A stretch of 64,000 nt of DNA from Wenyingzhuangia sp. (GTDB lineage Bacteria; Bacteroidota; Bacteroidia; Flavobacteriales; Flavobacteriaceae): the NCBI GenBank assembly GCA_020628175.1, contig JAHDFK010000004.1, positions 71,775 to 135,774 of the forward strand, written 5' to 3'. The notes beneath the pieces were generated by a model. It had not been told where the DNA came from and searched no databases. It saw only the letters and a list, made by a program, of their open reading frames with translations. Each line of letters opens with the position of its first letter. Position 1 is the first letter of the stretch. Made by a program: the position numbers and the translations under genes. Of the stretch, positions 8,871 to 18,136 are shown piece after piece.

Positions 8871-10004
8871 CTATCCTTTAATTCTTTTTTTTCTATTTTG
8901 TTCGTAATCTTCAAAAATCATCTCTCCCAAACCTTTTAAACCTGTATAAAAAGCTTTTCCTTGATTTGCTTGTGTAAACGCTTTTACAAATTGCATTAGA
9001 TAATGATCTTGAGCAATCATAAATGTAGTGATAGGTATGTGTAACTTTCGTGCTTGATTTGCCTTGTCGTAACATTTACTCATAATATGTCTGTCTAGGC
9101 CATTGCTGTTTTTATAATAACGTCCATCGGGTAAACGCAAACAACTCGGCTTTCCATCAGTAATCATAAAAATTTGCTTGTTGGTATTTTTCTTTCTTCG
9201 TAACAAATCCATTGCCAACTCTAAACCTGCAACAGTATTTGTATGATAAGGCCCTACTTGTAAATAAGGTAAATCTTGAATAGAAATTCGCCAAGAATCG
9301 TTTCCAAAAACTATAATATCTAACGTATCTTTTGGATAGCGCGTAGTAATCAACTCAGCCAATGCCATGGCAACCTTTTTTGCAGGTGTAATTCTATCTT
9401 CTCCATAAAGAATCATGCTATGGCTAATATCAATCATTAAAACCGTGCTCATTTGCGATTTATGACTTGTTTCATTCACAACTAAATCATCTTCAGTTAA
9501 TCTAAACCCACCTATAACACCATTGTTTACTTGTGCATTTTTAATACTTTCTGTCATCGAAACATGATCCAAACCATCGCCAAACTGATAAGTTCGGGTT
9601 TCGCCAGTAAGCTCATCTCCTAAACCTACTTTTTTAGTACTATGGTTTCCAGATCCTGATTTTTTTAACTTCCCGAAAATTTGGTTTAAAGCCCTTTGTC
9701 GTATCGCTCTTTCTGTTTTTGGGGTTATGCCTACTCCATCACTTCCATCGGGTTTGGTTTTTTGTTGTAAAAACCCTTTATCAAATAAATCGCGCTTAAA
9801 ATTTTCCAAAGTATACTCGGGTGTTGTAAGCTCGTAAGTTTTGTCTAACTCTGCTAACCAATCTAAAGCCTCATCTACATCGCCAGATGTATGGGTGATT
9901 AATTCTTTAAAAATATCTAACAATTTATCAAACACACTAAGTTCGGGGGCTTCGTATTTTTTAAATACAAACCCTGTGTAAGCAGTATCTCTCTTCTTAT
10001 TCAT
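8871..10004 (-). CDS. VWA-domain protein, partner of the MoxR-like ATPase
   Basis: 377 aa. The C-terminal half is a von Willebrand factor A domain with a MIDAS signature: DISHS in VLMIDISHSMILYG, and MITDGKPS for the distal TDG motif. The N-terminal half is charged and helical without a recognised domain. There is no signal peptide or membrane segment, so it is cytoplasmic like RavA-ViaA or chelatase I-D pairs. It is the first gene of a two-gene operon; the ATPase ATG follows its stop after 4 bases. VWA-AAA pairs insert metals or remodel complexes, but nothing nearby names the target. Confidence 0.9.
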   Translation of the reverse strand: MNKKRDTAYTGFVFKKYEAPELSVFDKLLDIFKELITHTSGDVDEALDWLAELDKTYELTTPEYTLENFKRDLFDKGFLQQKTKPDGSDGVGITPKTERAIRQRALNQIFGKLKKSGSGNHSTKKVGLGDELTGETRTYQFGDGLDHVSMTESIKNAQVNNGVIGGFRLTEDDLVVNETSHKSQMSTVLMIDISHSMILYGEDRITPAKKVAMALAELITTRYPKDTLDIIVFGNDSWRISIQDLPYLQVGPYHTNTVAGLELAMDLLRRKKNTNKQIFMITDGKPSCLRLPDGRYYKNSNGLDRHIMSKCYDKANQARKLHIPITTFMIAQDHYLMQFVKAFTQANQGKAFYTGLKGLGEMIFEDYEQNRKKRIKG

Positions 10005-10084
10005 GTTGTGATGATTTAGGATTACAAGTTAATTAGATTTATGAACTAATGCGTTAGTCGTAAAAGTATTTGATTTATTAAGAT

Positions 10085-11092
10085 TTAATTTAAGTTTTGC
10101 CTTTCTTTTACCAACCCACTAATTTGTTCTAACCAATAATTGGTTTGAGCTCCTTTATTTCCGGTACTATACGTATTTGTTTTATCAGTCAATAAATCGT
10201 TAACAATAGACGTTACCAGAGGTAATTGTACATGTTCTGGATAGCTAATCTTAGTACTACTTACAACACCTTTTGTATCTGTAAATTCTATAGGAGCATC
10301 GTTAAAACAAGCCATTTTTAACACTCCTAACTCCCCTTTTATAATTAACTCATCTTTTCTCTGGGGTGTTGCTGTATTAAAGCTCCAAAAACACGTTGCA
10401 ATACATTTATTTTTAAATCTAATTTGTGCACTCACAACATCATTACAAGCATGTAGTTTAGATTGGTTATCTACCATAGAATTTACAGCAATAATATCGC
10501 CAAATAAAAACTCTAGTATATTAATTTGATGTGAACCTAAATCATAAAAATATCCATCTCCAGCCACATCAGGATTTATTCTCCAATTGGTTTCAAAATA
10601 ACCCTCTTTTACCACATCTAAAGGTTTGGTTAAGTTTAGCTGTACCTGTAAAGGCTTTCCTATTTTACCATTATCTAAAAACTCTTTAACCTTTAAGAAA
10701 TTAGGCAAACACGTTCTGTAATAAGCCACATACAATGGTAATTGTTTTTGTTTAAAAACGGTAACAATATCTTTACAAGCTTGGTAGGTAACTGCCATAG
10801 GTTTTTCTATATAACATGCTTTGCCCGCAGCCGCTACTTGTAAAGCGTATTGCTTATGGTATTTTGGAGGTGTTGCAATGTACACAATATCTATATCGGG
10901 ATGCTCTATCACCTCGCTTGCATTTGTGGTCCAGTTTTCTATAGCATGTCTTTTCGCAAAATCTTCGGCCTTAGCAGCGGTTCTCCTCATTACAGAAATT
11001 ACCTTTGAGTTTGGTGTTTTATACATAGCAGGAACACTTTTTACTTCGCATACGCTACCTACACCAATAACTCCCCAATTGACTTGTTTCAT
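10085..11092 (-). CDS. Gfo/Idh/MocA-family NAD(P)-dependent oxidoreductase
   Basis: 335 aa. The N-terminal Rossmann fold has GVIGVGSV; the family EKP motif (CYIEKPMAVT) lies near residue 97, and the C-terminal alpha/beta domain includes DLGSHQINILEFLFG. Members oxidise or isomerise sugars, inositols or their derivatives. Cytoplasmic, as there is no signal peptide. It is separated from the VWA gene by 80 bases, so co-transcription is uncertain. The substrate cannot be read from the sequence, though a GH16 enzyme 2.5 kb away would fit a sugar role. Confidence 0.9.
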   Translation of the reverse strand: MKQVNWGVIGVGSVCEVKSVPAMYKTPNSKVISVMRRTAAKAEDFAKRHAIENWTTNASEVIEHPDIDIVYIATPPKYHKQYALQVAAAGKACYIEKPMAVTYQACKDIVTVFKQKQLPLYVAYYRTCLPNFLKVKEFLDNGKIGKPLQVQLNLTKPLDVVKEGYFETNWRINPDVAGDGYFYDLGSHQINILEFLFGDIIAVNSMVDNQSKLHACNDVVSAQIRFKNKCIATCFWSFNTATPQRKDELIIKGELGVLKMACFNDAPIEFTDTKGVVSSTKISYPEHVQLPLVTSIVNDLLTDKTNTYSTGNKGAQTNYWLEQISGLVKERQNLN

Positions 11093-11161
11093 TGTTTTAT
11101 ATTTTAAACATGTTTATTGATTATTAAAAATACATTTTGTTTATTTGCGGTACCTACAAAA

Positions 11162-11245
11162 AGTGAGGTGCCAGAGTGGTAATGGAGCAGCCTGGAAAGC
11201 TGTGGTCGAGAAATCGGCTCATGAGTTCGAATCTCATTCTCACTG
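11162..11245 (+). tRNA. tRNA-Ser(GGA)
   Basis: The acceptor stem AGTGAGG pairs with TCTCACT (one G-T), followed by discriminator G. The anticodon stem GCAGC/GCTGT encloses loop CTGGAAA with anticodon GGA at 11194-11196, which reads UCC/UCU serine codons. A long variable arm (11204-11220) is diagnostic of the serine class, and the T arm is ATGAG-TTCGAAT-CTCAT. CCA is not encoded. The gene ends 12 bases before the convergent WYL gene. I saw no integrated element or direct repeat of its 3' end nearby. Confidence 0.95.
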
Positions 11246-11257
11246 CTTATACAAAGG

Positions 11258-12265
11258 CTAGTTGTAATTTTCTAAACTAGCCTTTATTCTATTTTTTATT
11301 TTTGTTACAAATGCTGCAGGAGCCACTACTTTTATTGCCTCTCCGTACGACAGTAATTGCTGTTCTAATTCGTAATTAGGTACAACTTCTAGGGTAAACG
11401 TAAGTCCCTCTTTTGTAAGAGCTCCATTTTTCTGACTACCGTGTAAAGGTTTTGTTACTACATAAGCCGCTAAGGTTGGATTGGCCTGTAAAGTTATAAT
11501 AATTGTATTTTCTTCTTTGTTTCTAGTCACTCCAATAACATCTTCGTAATATTCATTAAAATCTATCTTAGATACTTCATACGCCTCATTTGTTTCGTTT
11601 ATAGCAACAATTCTATCGATAGCCAAAGTTGTAATAGGTTTGTATTTTGAATTGATTCCTAACACAAACCACCTATTGTTGTATTGCTTTAAATATTGAG
11701 GATGCATCGGAATTTCTTCTATCACATCATTTCTAAACGTTTGGTAACTTATTTGTAGTGTTTTATGATATTGAATAGCGTTAAACAGTGTATTTAAATG
11801 CTCTAAACCTTTTAAATAAGGGTTATTCTCAAAACCTAAAATTTCTCGTGTAGCATCGTGGATATCAAAATCTTTTTCAAGCTTTAACACCAATTCTTCT
11901 ACCCAATTAAATTGAGGCAAACCTTTAATTCTATTTAATGTTAGTAAAGCTTCTTTTAATTGTAAGGCTTCTGTTTCGTTTATCGGCTGGCTATTGATAG
12001 AGAAATTTGCATCTGTATAACTGTAATACGCTACTCTACCTTCTTTTACCACATCCAACTCAACTCCATAACCTTGTTCGCTCTTCATAAAATTTATATC
12101 ATCATAAATTTGTCTACGCTTTACACCTGCCGTATCTCCATTAAAATCATACAAAGCTTTATTACACACCGCTATCAAATCTTTCATTGCGTAGCGTTTT
12201 CCTGTGTTTCTAAAACATTTATCTAAAGCCTGGTATCTAATAATTGCATTTTTATTGGTAGCCAT
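11258..12265 (-). CDS. WYL-domain transcriptional regulator
   Basis: 335 aa. The N-terminal 100 residues look like a winged helix-turn-helix (AIIRYQALDKCFRNTG..., RRQIYDDINFM). The middle and C-terminal parts form a WYL ligand-sensing domain (ISYQTFRNDV, NNRWFVLGINSK, LAIDRIV) and a C-terminal extension. WYL proteins are DNA-binding regulators that sense nucleotides or nucleic acid, often tied to DNA damage or defence. No defence genes adjoin this one. The divergent neighbour is a 69-aa unknown gene 98 bases away, which it may regulate. Confidence 0.85.
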   Translation of the reverse strand: MATNKNAIIRYQALDKCFRNTGKRYAMKDLIAVCNKALYDFNGDTAGVKRRQIYDDINFMKSEQGYGVELDVVKEGRVAYYSYTDANFSINSQPINETEALQLKEALLTLNRIKGLPQFNWVEELVLKLEKDFDIHDATREILGFENNPYLKGLEHLNTLFNAIQYHKTLQISYQTFRNDVIEEIPMHPQYLKQYNNRWFVLGINSKYKPITTLAIDRIVAINETNEAYEVSKIDFNEYYEDVIGVTRNKEENTIIITLQANPTLAAYVVTKPLHGSQKNGALTKEGLTFTLEVVPNYELEQQLLSYGEAIKVVAPAAFVTKIKNRIKASLENYN

Positions 12266-12363
12266 TTTCTTGTTTTAAGAATGATCTGTATAAAAATAAT
12301 GAATTGTGCAGAAACACAACACATATCTATTTGATATTTGAATAAAATATAAAAAATAGGATT

Positions 12364-12573
12364 ATGACATTATCATTACACGAACAGAGAAAAAAATTAA
12401 ATCATCTTTTTGATTTATTAATCAACAACAGAACATTACCAGAAAAAGACTTTGATAATGCTATGCAACAATGGATTTATGCCAATAAAAAATTAGAAAC
12501 TAAAGAGGAGAAAGCAGAATTTACCAATACCTATACTAAAAGTACATGGAACCAAATAGCGAAATACTGCTAA
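12364..12573 (+). CDS. Small hypothetical protein (69 aa)
   Basis: MTLSLHEQRKKL... is charged and helical, with no membrane segment or Cys pair. The A-rich leader (ATAGGATT before the ATG), normal codon use and a strong terminator 25 bases downstream support a real gene. It is divergent from the WYL regulator. I do not recognise the family. Confidence 0.65.
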   Translation: MTLSLHEQRKKLNHLFDLLINNRTLPEKDFDNAMQQWIYANKKLETKEEKAEFTNTYTKSTWNQIAKYC

Positions 12574-12597
12574 TACTATGAAAGCTATAAAAACATA

Positions 12598-12626
12598 AAA
12601 CCAACATATAAAAAATATGTTGGTTT
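12598..12626 (+). terminator. Terminator of the 69-aa gene
   Basis: A 12-bp stem AAACCAACATAT / ATATGTTGGTTT with a 5-base A loop, followed by a T-rich stretch, 25 bases after the stop codon. Confidence 0.8.
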
Positions 12627-12840
12627 GTTTTACTTAATTCTTATCAAATCGTAGTTGGTCTAATGTTTTACTTTTTTTATACTCTAATGATTTGGAATAA
12701 TTTAGTAAAAAAGACACTACTTCTTTTTTTGGTTTTTTTGCAAATCTGTTTTTTTGATTTGCAGAAGAGTTTACGTAGTTTTTCATCATACACATTTAGT
12801 TTAGTTAATGATATAACGAAAAGAAACCTTTTTTATTATA

Positions 12841-13428
12841 TCAATTATAGATAGCTATTTGATTTTCATTAACTAGCGCTCTTAAGTTTATCAAAGCATA
12901 TCGCATTCTACCTAAAGACGTATTGATACTTACACTGGTTTGTTCTGCAATTTCTTTAAAACTTAGGCCCATAAAAATTCTCATTTTTAAAACCTGTTGC
13001 TGTTCTTCGGGCAAGGTCTTCATCAACTCCATAATACTAGTAATAGTTTGTTGTTCCTCTAAACTATTCTCTAAAAAATTATTTTCAGCGGTTATAAAAT
13101 CAAGAATATCGTAATTCTCAGAAGCAAATTTTGTTTTTTTACGCTTATTACTTCTGTAATAATCCATTACTAAATTATGTGCTATTCTTAGAGCCCAAGG
13201 TAAAAACTTACCTTCTTCGTTATAATTCCCTTTTTTAAGGGTGTGAATTATTTTAATGAATGTATCCTGAAAAATATCATTCGCTAATTCTCTATCAGCT
13301 GTTTTTGATAATATATACCCAAATATTTTTTGTTGATGCCTGTTTATTAAAATAGACAAACACTCCTCTCCTCCATTAATATACATTGATACTAATTCTG
13401 CATCGGTTTTACTACGTAACGACTTCAT
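12841..13428 (-). CDS. ECF-type RNA polymerase sigma factor
   Basis: 195 aa with the two-domain layout of sigma-70 family group 4. Region 2 spans about residues 10-95 (ELVSMYINGGEECLSILINRH, LANDIFQDTFIKI, WALRIAHNLVMDYYR); region 4 spans about 130-190 (LKMRIFMGLSFKEIAEQTSV, LGRMRYALINLR). No anti-sigma gene lies next to it, so the signal is not evident. The gene stands alone, with the convergent 69-aa gene on one side and the GH16 gene, which has its own terminator, upstream. Confidence 0.95.
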   Translation of the reverse strand: MKSLRSKTDAELVSMYINGGEECLSILINRHQQKIFGYILSKTADRELANDIFQDTFIKIIHTLKKGNYNEEGKFLPWALRIAHNLVMDYYRSNKRKKTKFASENYDILDFITAENNFLENSLEEQQTITSIMELMKTLPEEQQQVLKMRIFMGLSFKEIAEQTSVSINTSLGRMRYALINLRALVNENQIAIYN

Positions 13429-13516
13429 TTAATTAATTTAAAATATGGTTAAGTAGTTTTGGGCTATAGGCTTTTGTTTTGTGGTTGGTTAAATATACTA
13501 AAAAATATAGGAAACA

Positions 13517-13548
13517 AAAAAGGGTTCGTAAATTTACGAACCCTTTTT
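13517..13548 (-). terminator. Perfect palindromic terminator after the GH16 gene
   Basis: A 32-bp perfect palindrome whose half is AAAAAGGGTTCGTAAA, lying 18 bases beyond the GH16 stop, with the T run on the reverse strand. It insulates the sigma-factor gene from GH16 transcription. Confidence 0.85.
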
Positions 13549-13566
13549 AAACATTTTTGCAAACAA

Positions 13567-14718
13567 TTACTTTGTTTTTGGTTTAAATACTCTTAACCAA
13601 TCTACTTTCATTGTATTTTTTGTTTCGTCTGCTAAATCACTATCTGTTGGTGTTCTACCATCAAAAACGTGCCAGTTTTGAGACTCTATATTTATAATAA
13701 TATCTAATTCTTTTGTAAATCCTTTACCTCCTTGGTAATTGTATGGATCAATAATACTTACTTTAGACTTCGCGTCTGCTTTCTTTAACTCATCTAAAGA
13801 GTACGTTTCTGAAGTGCTATTGTTTGTTATTTTTTGGTACCCTCCGTTAAAGTCTAACTTTCCATCAGTCATGGTTGGGTAACCATAATTCCATTTACCA
13901 TTTTGTTTGGTAGCTACAGCTTTGTCATATAAAACACGCTCTAATTTTCCATCAATATAATATTCAAAATGCTTAGGACTTACCCAATTCACACCAATAT
14001 TAACGTATTGTCTTTCTCCGTTATTCCAACTAAACTCACCCCAGCTAGTTACCCCTTCTCTTTTATGCCAACTACCTAAATCTCTTGGTTGGTAATCTGT
14101 AAAAGGCTCTCTAATAAATGAGTGATGACTTAAATGTATAAATTGTGAGAAATAAGCATTCCCAGGATCTTTTCCTCCATAACATTCAATTATATCTATC
14201 TCTTGTGTATCGTCTGGGCTTAACAACCAAACATCAGAAGCTAAAGCAATATCAGCAACACTTACTCTTGCTTCTACAAAAACTGGATATAAAACTTTAC
14301 TATTTGATGTAATGCATCCCGCATTTACTCCTTGATTTGATTTTCCCATTTTATTAGGCCAAGGAGAAGCTGGTGATAATTCATTTTCTTTATTCCATCT
14401 AGAAGCTTTTAAAACCAACTCTTTACCATCTACAAACACATGGTTGTATTTCCAATAGGTTGTTCCAGGTCCATCCCACCCGTTGTGATAAAAATTATAC
14501 CACTTATTATTTTCACCAAAATTTATTTTTTCATTAGCAGGCTTATGAACATAGTTAAAGTCATCAGACAATTCTTTCTGAATTTCCCAATCTGTATTAT
14601 TTGCCGTTAGTAAAGAAGGTAATGGTGTTTGCTCTAATTCGCTAACCGGCTTTTTCTCAGCACATGAAATCGCTCCGGCACTTGCCAAAACCAATAATAG
14701 TTTATGTAGCTTCATCAA
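13567..14718 (-). CDS. GH16 endo-glycosidase lipoprotein (beta-agarase / porphyranase type)
   Basis: 383 aa. The signal peptide ends in a lipobox (GAISC, Cys19), so the protein is probably lipid-anchored and may be surface-exposed. The GH16 catalytic signature EIDIIE lies at residues 173-178, giving E173 as nucleophile, D175 as helper and E178 as acid/base. This is the beta-bulge form ExDxxE. The surrounding SDVWLLSPDDTQ and the length resemble red-algal galactanases (agarase, porphyranase) more than laminarinases. Hydrolysis of beta-1,4 linkages in agar or porphyran is inferred from the family. There is no SusC/SusD pair, sulfatase or other CAZyme next to it, so it is outside a recognisable PUL. 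Confidence 0.85.
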   Translation of the reverse strand: MMKLHKLLLVLASAGAISCAEKKPVSELEQTPLPSLLTANNTDWEIQKELSDDFNYVHKPANEKINFGENNKWYNFYHNGWDGPGTTYWKYNHVFVDGKELVLKASRWNKENELSPASPWPNKMGKSNQGVNAGCITSNSKVLYPVFVEARVSVADIALASDVWLLSPDDTQEIDIIECYGGKDPGNAYFSQFIHLSHHSFIREPFTDYQPRDLGSWHKREGVTSWGEFSWNNGERQYVNIGVNWVSPKHFEYYIDGKLERVLYDKAVATKQNGKWNYGYPTMTDGKLDFNGGYQKITNNSTSETYSLDELKKADAKSKVSIIDPYNYQGGKGFTKELDIIINIESQNWHVFDGRTPTDSDLADETKNTMKVDWLRVFKPKTK

Positions 14719-14771
14719 TTTTTAGTTTAGTTATATTTAAAGTTTAAGCTCTTAAATTATAAATTTAGCCC

Positions 14772-14779
14772 CAAATGTA
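14772..14779 (-). promoter_or_regulatory. -7 promoter element of the GH16 gene
   Basis: The reverse strand reads TACATTTG, matching TAnnTTTG, 54 bases upstream of the GH16 ATG. No clear -33 partner. Confidence 0.4.
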
Positions 14780-14896
14780 CAATAAATCCATTTATAATGT
14801 AATTTAAATGTACTCCATTTAACAGAATTAATAATCGTGGAACTCCTTTAATACAATCAAATCAGTTAATTTTACAAGCATATTGAAATTATTAAG

Positions 14897-17686
14897 ATGA
14901 GTAACATACTAGATAAATTATCTCCTAAAGAACATATCATTATTAAAGGTGCTGGGTTGCATAATTTAAAAGATATTGATGTAGCTATTCCTAGAAATAA
15001 ACTTGTTGTAATTACAGGCTTATCAGGTTCTGGAAAATCTAGTTTGGCTTTTGATACCTTGTATGCAGAAGGTCAGAGAAGATATGTCGAAAGTTTATCC
15101 TCTTATGCGCGTCAATTTTTAGGAAAACTAAACAAACCTAAAGTAGATTATATCAAAGGAATTGCACCTGCAATTGCTATTGAACAAAAAGTAAACTCTT
15201 CTAACCCGCGTTCTACGGTAGGTACCACAACAGAAATTTACGATTACTTAAAATTATTGTATGCTAGAATTGGGAAAACCATATCTCCAATTTCTGGAAA
15301 TGTTGTTAAAAAAGAAACTGTTTCAGATGTAATACAACATCTAAAAAGTTTAGACGAAAAAACAAAACTTTTATTATTAGCGCCCTACGATTTGGGAGAT
15401 AGAAAACCTGAAAAAGCGTTTCAAATACTTGTACAACAAGGGTACGCAAGAATAAAAGTAGACGATATTACTTACAGAATTGAAGAAGTAATTACAACTG
15501 ATATACAACCTAGCACAAAATTACAGTTAGTAATTGATAGAATTGTGGTTAAAAATGATGAGGACTATTACAACAGATTGGCCGACTCTATACAAACTGC
15601 TTTTTACGAAGGAAAAGGAATATGTGCTTTAGAAAATTTAAATACAAAAACTACTCGAGAATTTAGCAATAAATTTGAACTTGATGGAATGAGCTTTTAC
15701 GAGCCTAATACCCATTTTTTTAGTTTTAACAACCCTTATGGAGCTTGTCCTACTTGCGAGGGTTATGGTAATGTAATTGGTATTGATGAGGAATTGGTTA
15801 TACCCAACACTGCTCTTTCTATTTATGAAGGTTGTATTGCCCCTTGGAAAAGTGAAAGCAGTGCTGCTTATCAAAACCAATTGATCAATCAAGCTTTCGA
15901 ATACGATATTCCAATTCATAAACCTTGGTTTGAACTAACACAAGCACAAAAAGACTTAGTTTGGAATGGTACCAAAACATTTGATGGACTACATACTTTC
16001 TTTAAATACCTTGAAGAAAAAAGTTATAAAATTCAATTTCGTGTCATGTTATCACGCTACCGTGGTAAAACAAAATGTAACACCTGTAAAGGCGCTCGTT
16101 TACGTCCGGAAACAAACAATGTTTTTGTAGGTACAAAAACAATTAACGAGCTCATTAATTTACCCATTGATGAACTTACAGTGTACATGAAAAATTTGGA
16201 ACTTGATATATATGACGCATCTATAGCCAAAAGACTGTTGGTAGAAATAAACAATAGAGTGCAATTTTTAAACAATGTTGGTTTAGGATATTTAACATTA
16301 AATAGAGCTTCTAACACTTTATCGGGTGGAGAGAGCCAGCGTATCAACCTAGCCACTTCTTTAGGGAGTAGCTTAGTAGGTTCTATGTATATTTTAGACG
16401 AACCTAGTATTGGTTTACACCCTAAAGACAGCTTAAAATTAATTGAGGTTTTAAAACAACTCCGCAACTTAGGAAATACGGTAATTGTTGTAGAACACGA
16501 TGAAGATATTATGAAACAAGCCGATTATATTATAGATATTGGCCCTAATGCAGGTGTATTTGGTGGAGAGCTTGTTGCTGAAGGAACTTACCAGCAAATT
16601 TTAACAGCACACACACACACAGCAAACTATTTGAATGGTACTGATACGATTGAAGTTCCTAAAAAACGTAGAACATCTAAAAAAACAATAAATATTGTTG
16701 GGGCGAGAGAAAACAATTTAAAAAATATTGACGTGCAAATACCCTTAAACTCTTTATCTGTAATTACAGGAGTTTCAGGTAGTGGTAAAAGTACATTGGT
16801 AAAAAATATTGTGTACCCTACTCTACAAAAACATCTATTTGGACAAGGTTCTAAAATTGGAGAAGTTACTAAAGTTGATGGTGATTTGGATACACTTAAA
16901 AATGTAGAATTTATAGATCAAAACCCTATTGGTAAATCTTCTCGATCGAATCCTGTGACTTACATAAAAGCATACGACGACATACGAGCTGTATTTGCTA
17001 ACGAAAACTTGGCTAAAATGAGAAACTACCAACCCAAACATTTCTCTTTTAATGTAGACGGTGGTAGATGTGAAACTTGTAAAGGAGAAGGTGAAGTTAC
17101 CATAGAAATGCAATTTATGGCAGATGTGCACTTGCCTTGTGAAACTTGCCAAGGGAAACGTTTTCAGAAAGAAGTTTTAGAAGTAAAATTCCACAATAAA
17201 AACATTAGCGAAGTTTTAAATTTATCTATCGATGAAGCTTTGCAATTCTTTACAGAAACCAAACAAACCAAAATTTGTAAAAAACTGCAACCTTTACAAG
17301 ATGTTGGTTTGGGCTATGTTGCCCTTGGGCAATCTTCTTCTACCTTATCTGGTGGAGAAGCGCAACGAATTAAACTAGCTTCGTTTTTAGTAAAAGGAAC
17401 ACGTCAAGATGCTACCTTATTTATTTTTGATGAACCCACAACAGGATTGCATTTTCATGACATTAAAAAACTATTAAAATCGATGAATGCGCTTATCGAA
17501 AACGGCCACTCTTTAATTGTAATTGAACATAATATAGATTTTATAAAATGTGCAGACTATATTATTGATATTGGTAAAGAAGGGGGTAAAAAAGGAGGTG
17601 ATGTTTTGTTTGCTGGTACACCCGAAGAACTTGTAAAAAATACAACATCGTATACGGCAGCATTTTTAAAAGAAAAATTAGCCTAA
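14897..17686 (+). CDS. uvrA: Excinuclease ABC subunit A
   Basis: 929 aa (family about 940). UvrA is the dimeric damage-sensing ATPase of nucleotide excision repair and loads UvrB. Two ABC modules are complete: Walker A GLSGSGKSSLAFDT near residue 40, zinc-finger cysteines (CPTCEGYG near 285 and CNTCKG near 393), signature TLSGGESQRINLA near 472 and Walker B MYILDEPSIGLH; then a second Walker A GVSGSGKSTL near 630, zinc cysteines CETCKG/CETCQG near 725-755, signature TLSGGEAQRIKLA and LFIFDEPTTGLH. The stop overlaps the next ATG by one base. uvrB lies 3.4 kb downstream, closer than usual. Confidence 0.98.
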   Translation: MSNILDKLSPKEHIIIKGAGLHNLKDIDVAIPRNKLVVITGLSGSGKSSLAFDTLYAEGQRRYVESLSSYARQFLGKLNKPKVDYIKGIAPAIAIEQKVNSSNPRSTVGTTTEIYDYLKLLYARIGKTISPISGNVVKKETVSDVIQHLKSLDEKTKLLLLAPYDLGDRKPEKAFQILVQQGYARIKVDDITYRIEEVITTDIQPSTKLQLVIDRIVVKNDEDYYNRLADSIQTAFYEGKGICALENLNTKTTREFSNKFELDGMSFYEPNTHFFSFNNPYGACPTCEGYGNVIGIDEELVIPNTALSIYEGCIAPWKSESSAAYQNQLINQAFEYDIPIHKPWFELTQAQKDLVWNGTKTFDGLHTFFKYLEEKSYKIQFRVMLSRYRGKTKCNTCKGARLRPETNNVFVGTKTINELINLPIDELTVYMKNLELDIYDASIAKRLLVEINNRVQFLNNVGLGYLTLNRASNTLSGGESQRINLATSLGSSLVGSMYILDEPSIGLHPKDSLKLIEVLKQLRNLGNTVIVVEHDEDIMKQADYIIDIGPNAGVFGGELVAEGTYQQILTAHTHTANYLNGTDTIEVPKKRRTSKKTINIVGARENNLKNIDVQIPLNSLSVITGVSGSGKSTLVKNIVYPTLQKHLFGQGSKIGEVTKVDGDLDTLKNVEFIDQNPIGKSSRSNPVTYIKAYDDIRAVFANENLAKMRNYQPKHFSFNVDGGRCETCKGEGEVTIEMQFMADVHLPCETCQGKRFQKEVLEVKFHNKNISEVLNLSIDEALQFFTETKQTKICKKLQPLQDVGLGYVALGQSSSTLSGGEAQRIKLASFLVKGTRQDATLFIFDEPTTGLHFHDIKKLLKSMNALIENGHSLIVIEHNIDFIKCADYIIDIGKEGGKKGGDVLFAGTPEELVKNTTSYTAAFLKEKLA

Positions 17687-18054
17687 TGGAAGCAAAACAA
17701 GAAATACGCCCTGTAATTCCAAACGCAAAAATAAATGCAAGTATATCTGAGGCTGAACTTTTTCAGAACACAGTAGTACGCCCTATAATTAAGCTACAAC
17801 ATTCTTTAATTATACTATTATTTAACAACTATTTAGAGCATTCTAAGTTTAATTTAAATAGATTAGAGCTAACTAAGAAAAATGAATTTATAAGAACTGC
17901 TATTACTAAAAACACTAATCTAAAAAATCAATATATTGGCTTAATTACTGGATTGTTTACCGAAACAGAATTCCAAAAATATCTTGAAAATGCTACAGAA
18001 CACAACAGACGAATTGTACAAATGATTGTACAGCGATTACAAAACACTTTGTAA
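17686..18054 (+). CDS. Conserved hypothetical protein translationally coupled to uvrA
   Basis: 122 aa, all-helical, no signal peptide or membrane segment. The ATG shares its first base with the uvrA stop codon (TAATG), so it is probably coupled and made with UvrA. Features include an N-terminal EIRPVIPNAKI stretch and a C-terminal helix ending IVQRLQNTL. I recall similar small proteins beside DNA-repair or housekeeping genes in flavobacteria, some labelled glyoxalase, but there is no glyoxalase motif here. Function unknown. Confidence 0.75.
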   Translation: MEAKQEIRPVIPNAKINASISEAELFQNTVVRPIIKLQHSLIILLFNNYLEHSKFNLNRLELTKKNEFIRTAITKNTNLKNQYIGLITGLFTETEFQKYLENATEHNRRIVQMIVQRLQNTL

Positions 18055-18080
18055 CTCTAGCTACAAAAACAGTTACCATC

Positions 18081-18116
18081 AAAAAATCCCATTTGAATTC
18101 TCAAATGGGATTTTTT
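18081..18116. terminator. Bidirectional terminator between the uvrA unit and the ABC-F gene
   Basis: A 16-bp perfect stem (AAAAAATCCCATTTGA with its complement) and an ATTC loop, with A and T runs on both sides. It lies between convergent genes. Confidence 0.9.
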
Positions 18117-18136
18117 CTACGATATAGCTAAGTATA

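Noticed and set aside
8867..8914. TTG-initiated longer MoxR ATPase
   Set aside because: It would overlap the VWA gene by 44 bases; ATG 8866 has an AAAGGA ribosome-binding site and a 4-base gap.
11162..11245. tRNA-Ser as an integration site
   Set aside because: No integrase, no mobile genes and no repeat of the tRNA 3' end were seen nearby.
11258..12265. WYL regulator as part of a defence island
   Set aside because: WYL proteins often mark defence loci, but the neighbours are a tRNA, an oxidoreductase and a small unknown gene, none of which looks like defence.
12663..12854. 63-aa hydrophobic ORF on the + strand
   Set aside because: Phe/Leu-rich low-complexity translation in an AT-rich gap; it overlaps the end of the sigma-factor gene on the other strand and has no leader signal.
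13567..14718. GH16 gene as part of a polysaccharide utilisation locus
   Set aside because: No SusC/SusD pair, sulfatase or other CAZyme adjoins it; it has its own promoter and terminator.
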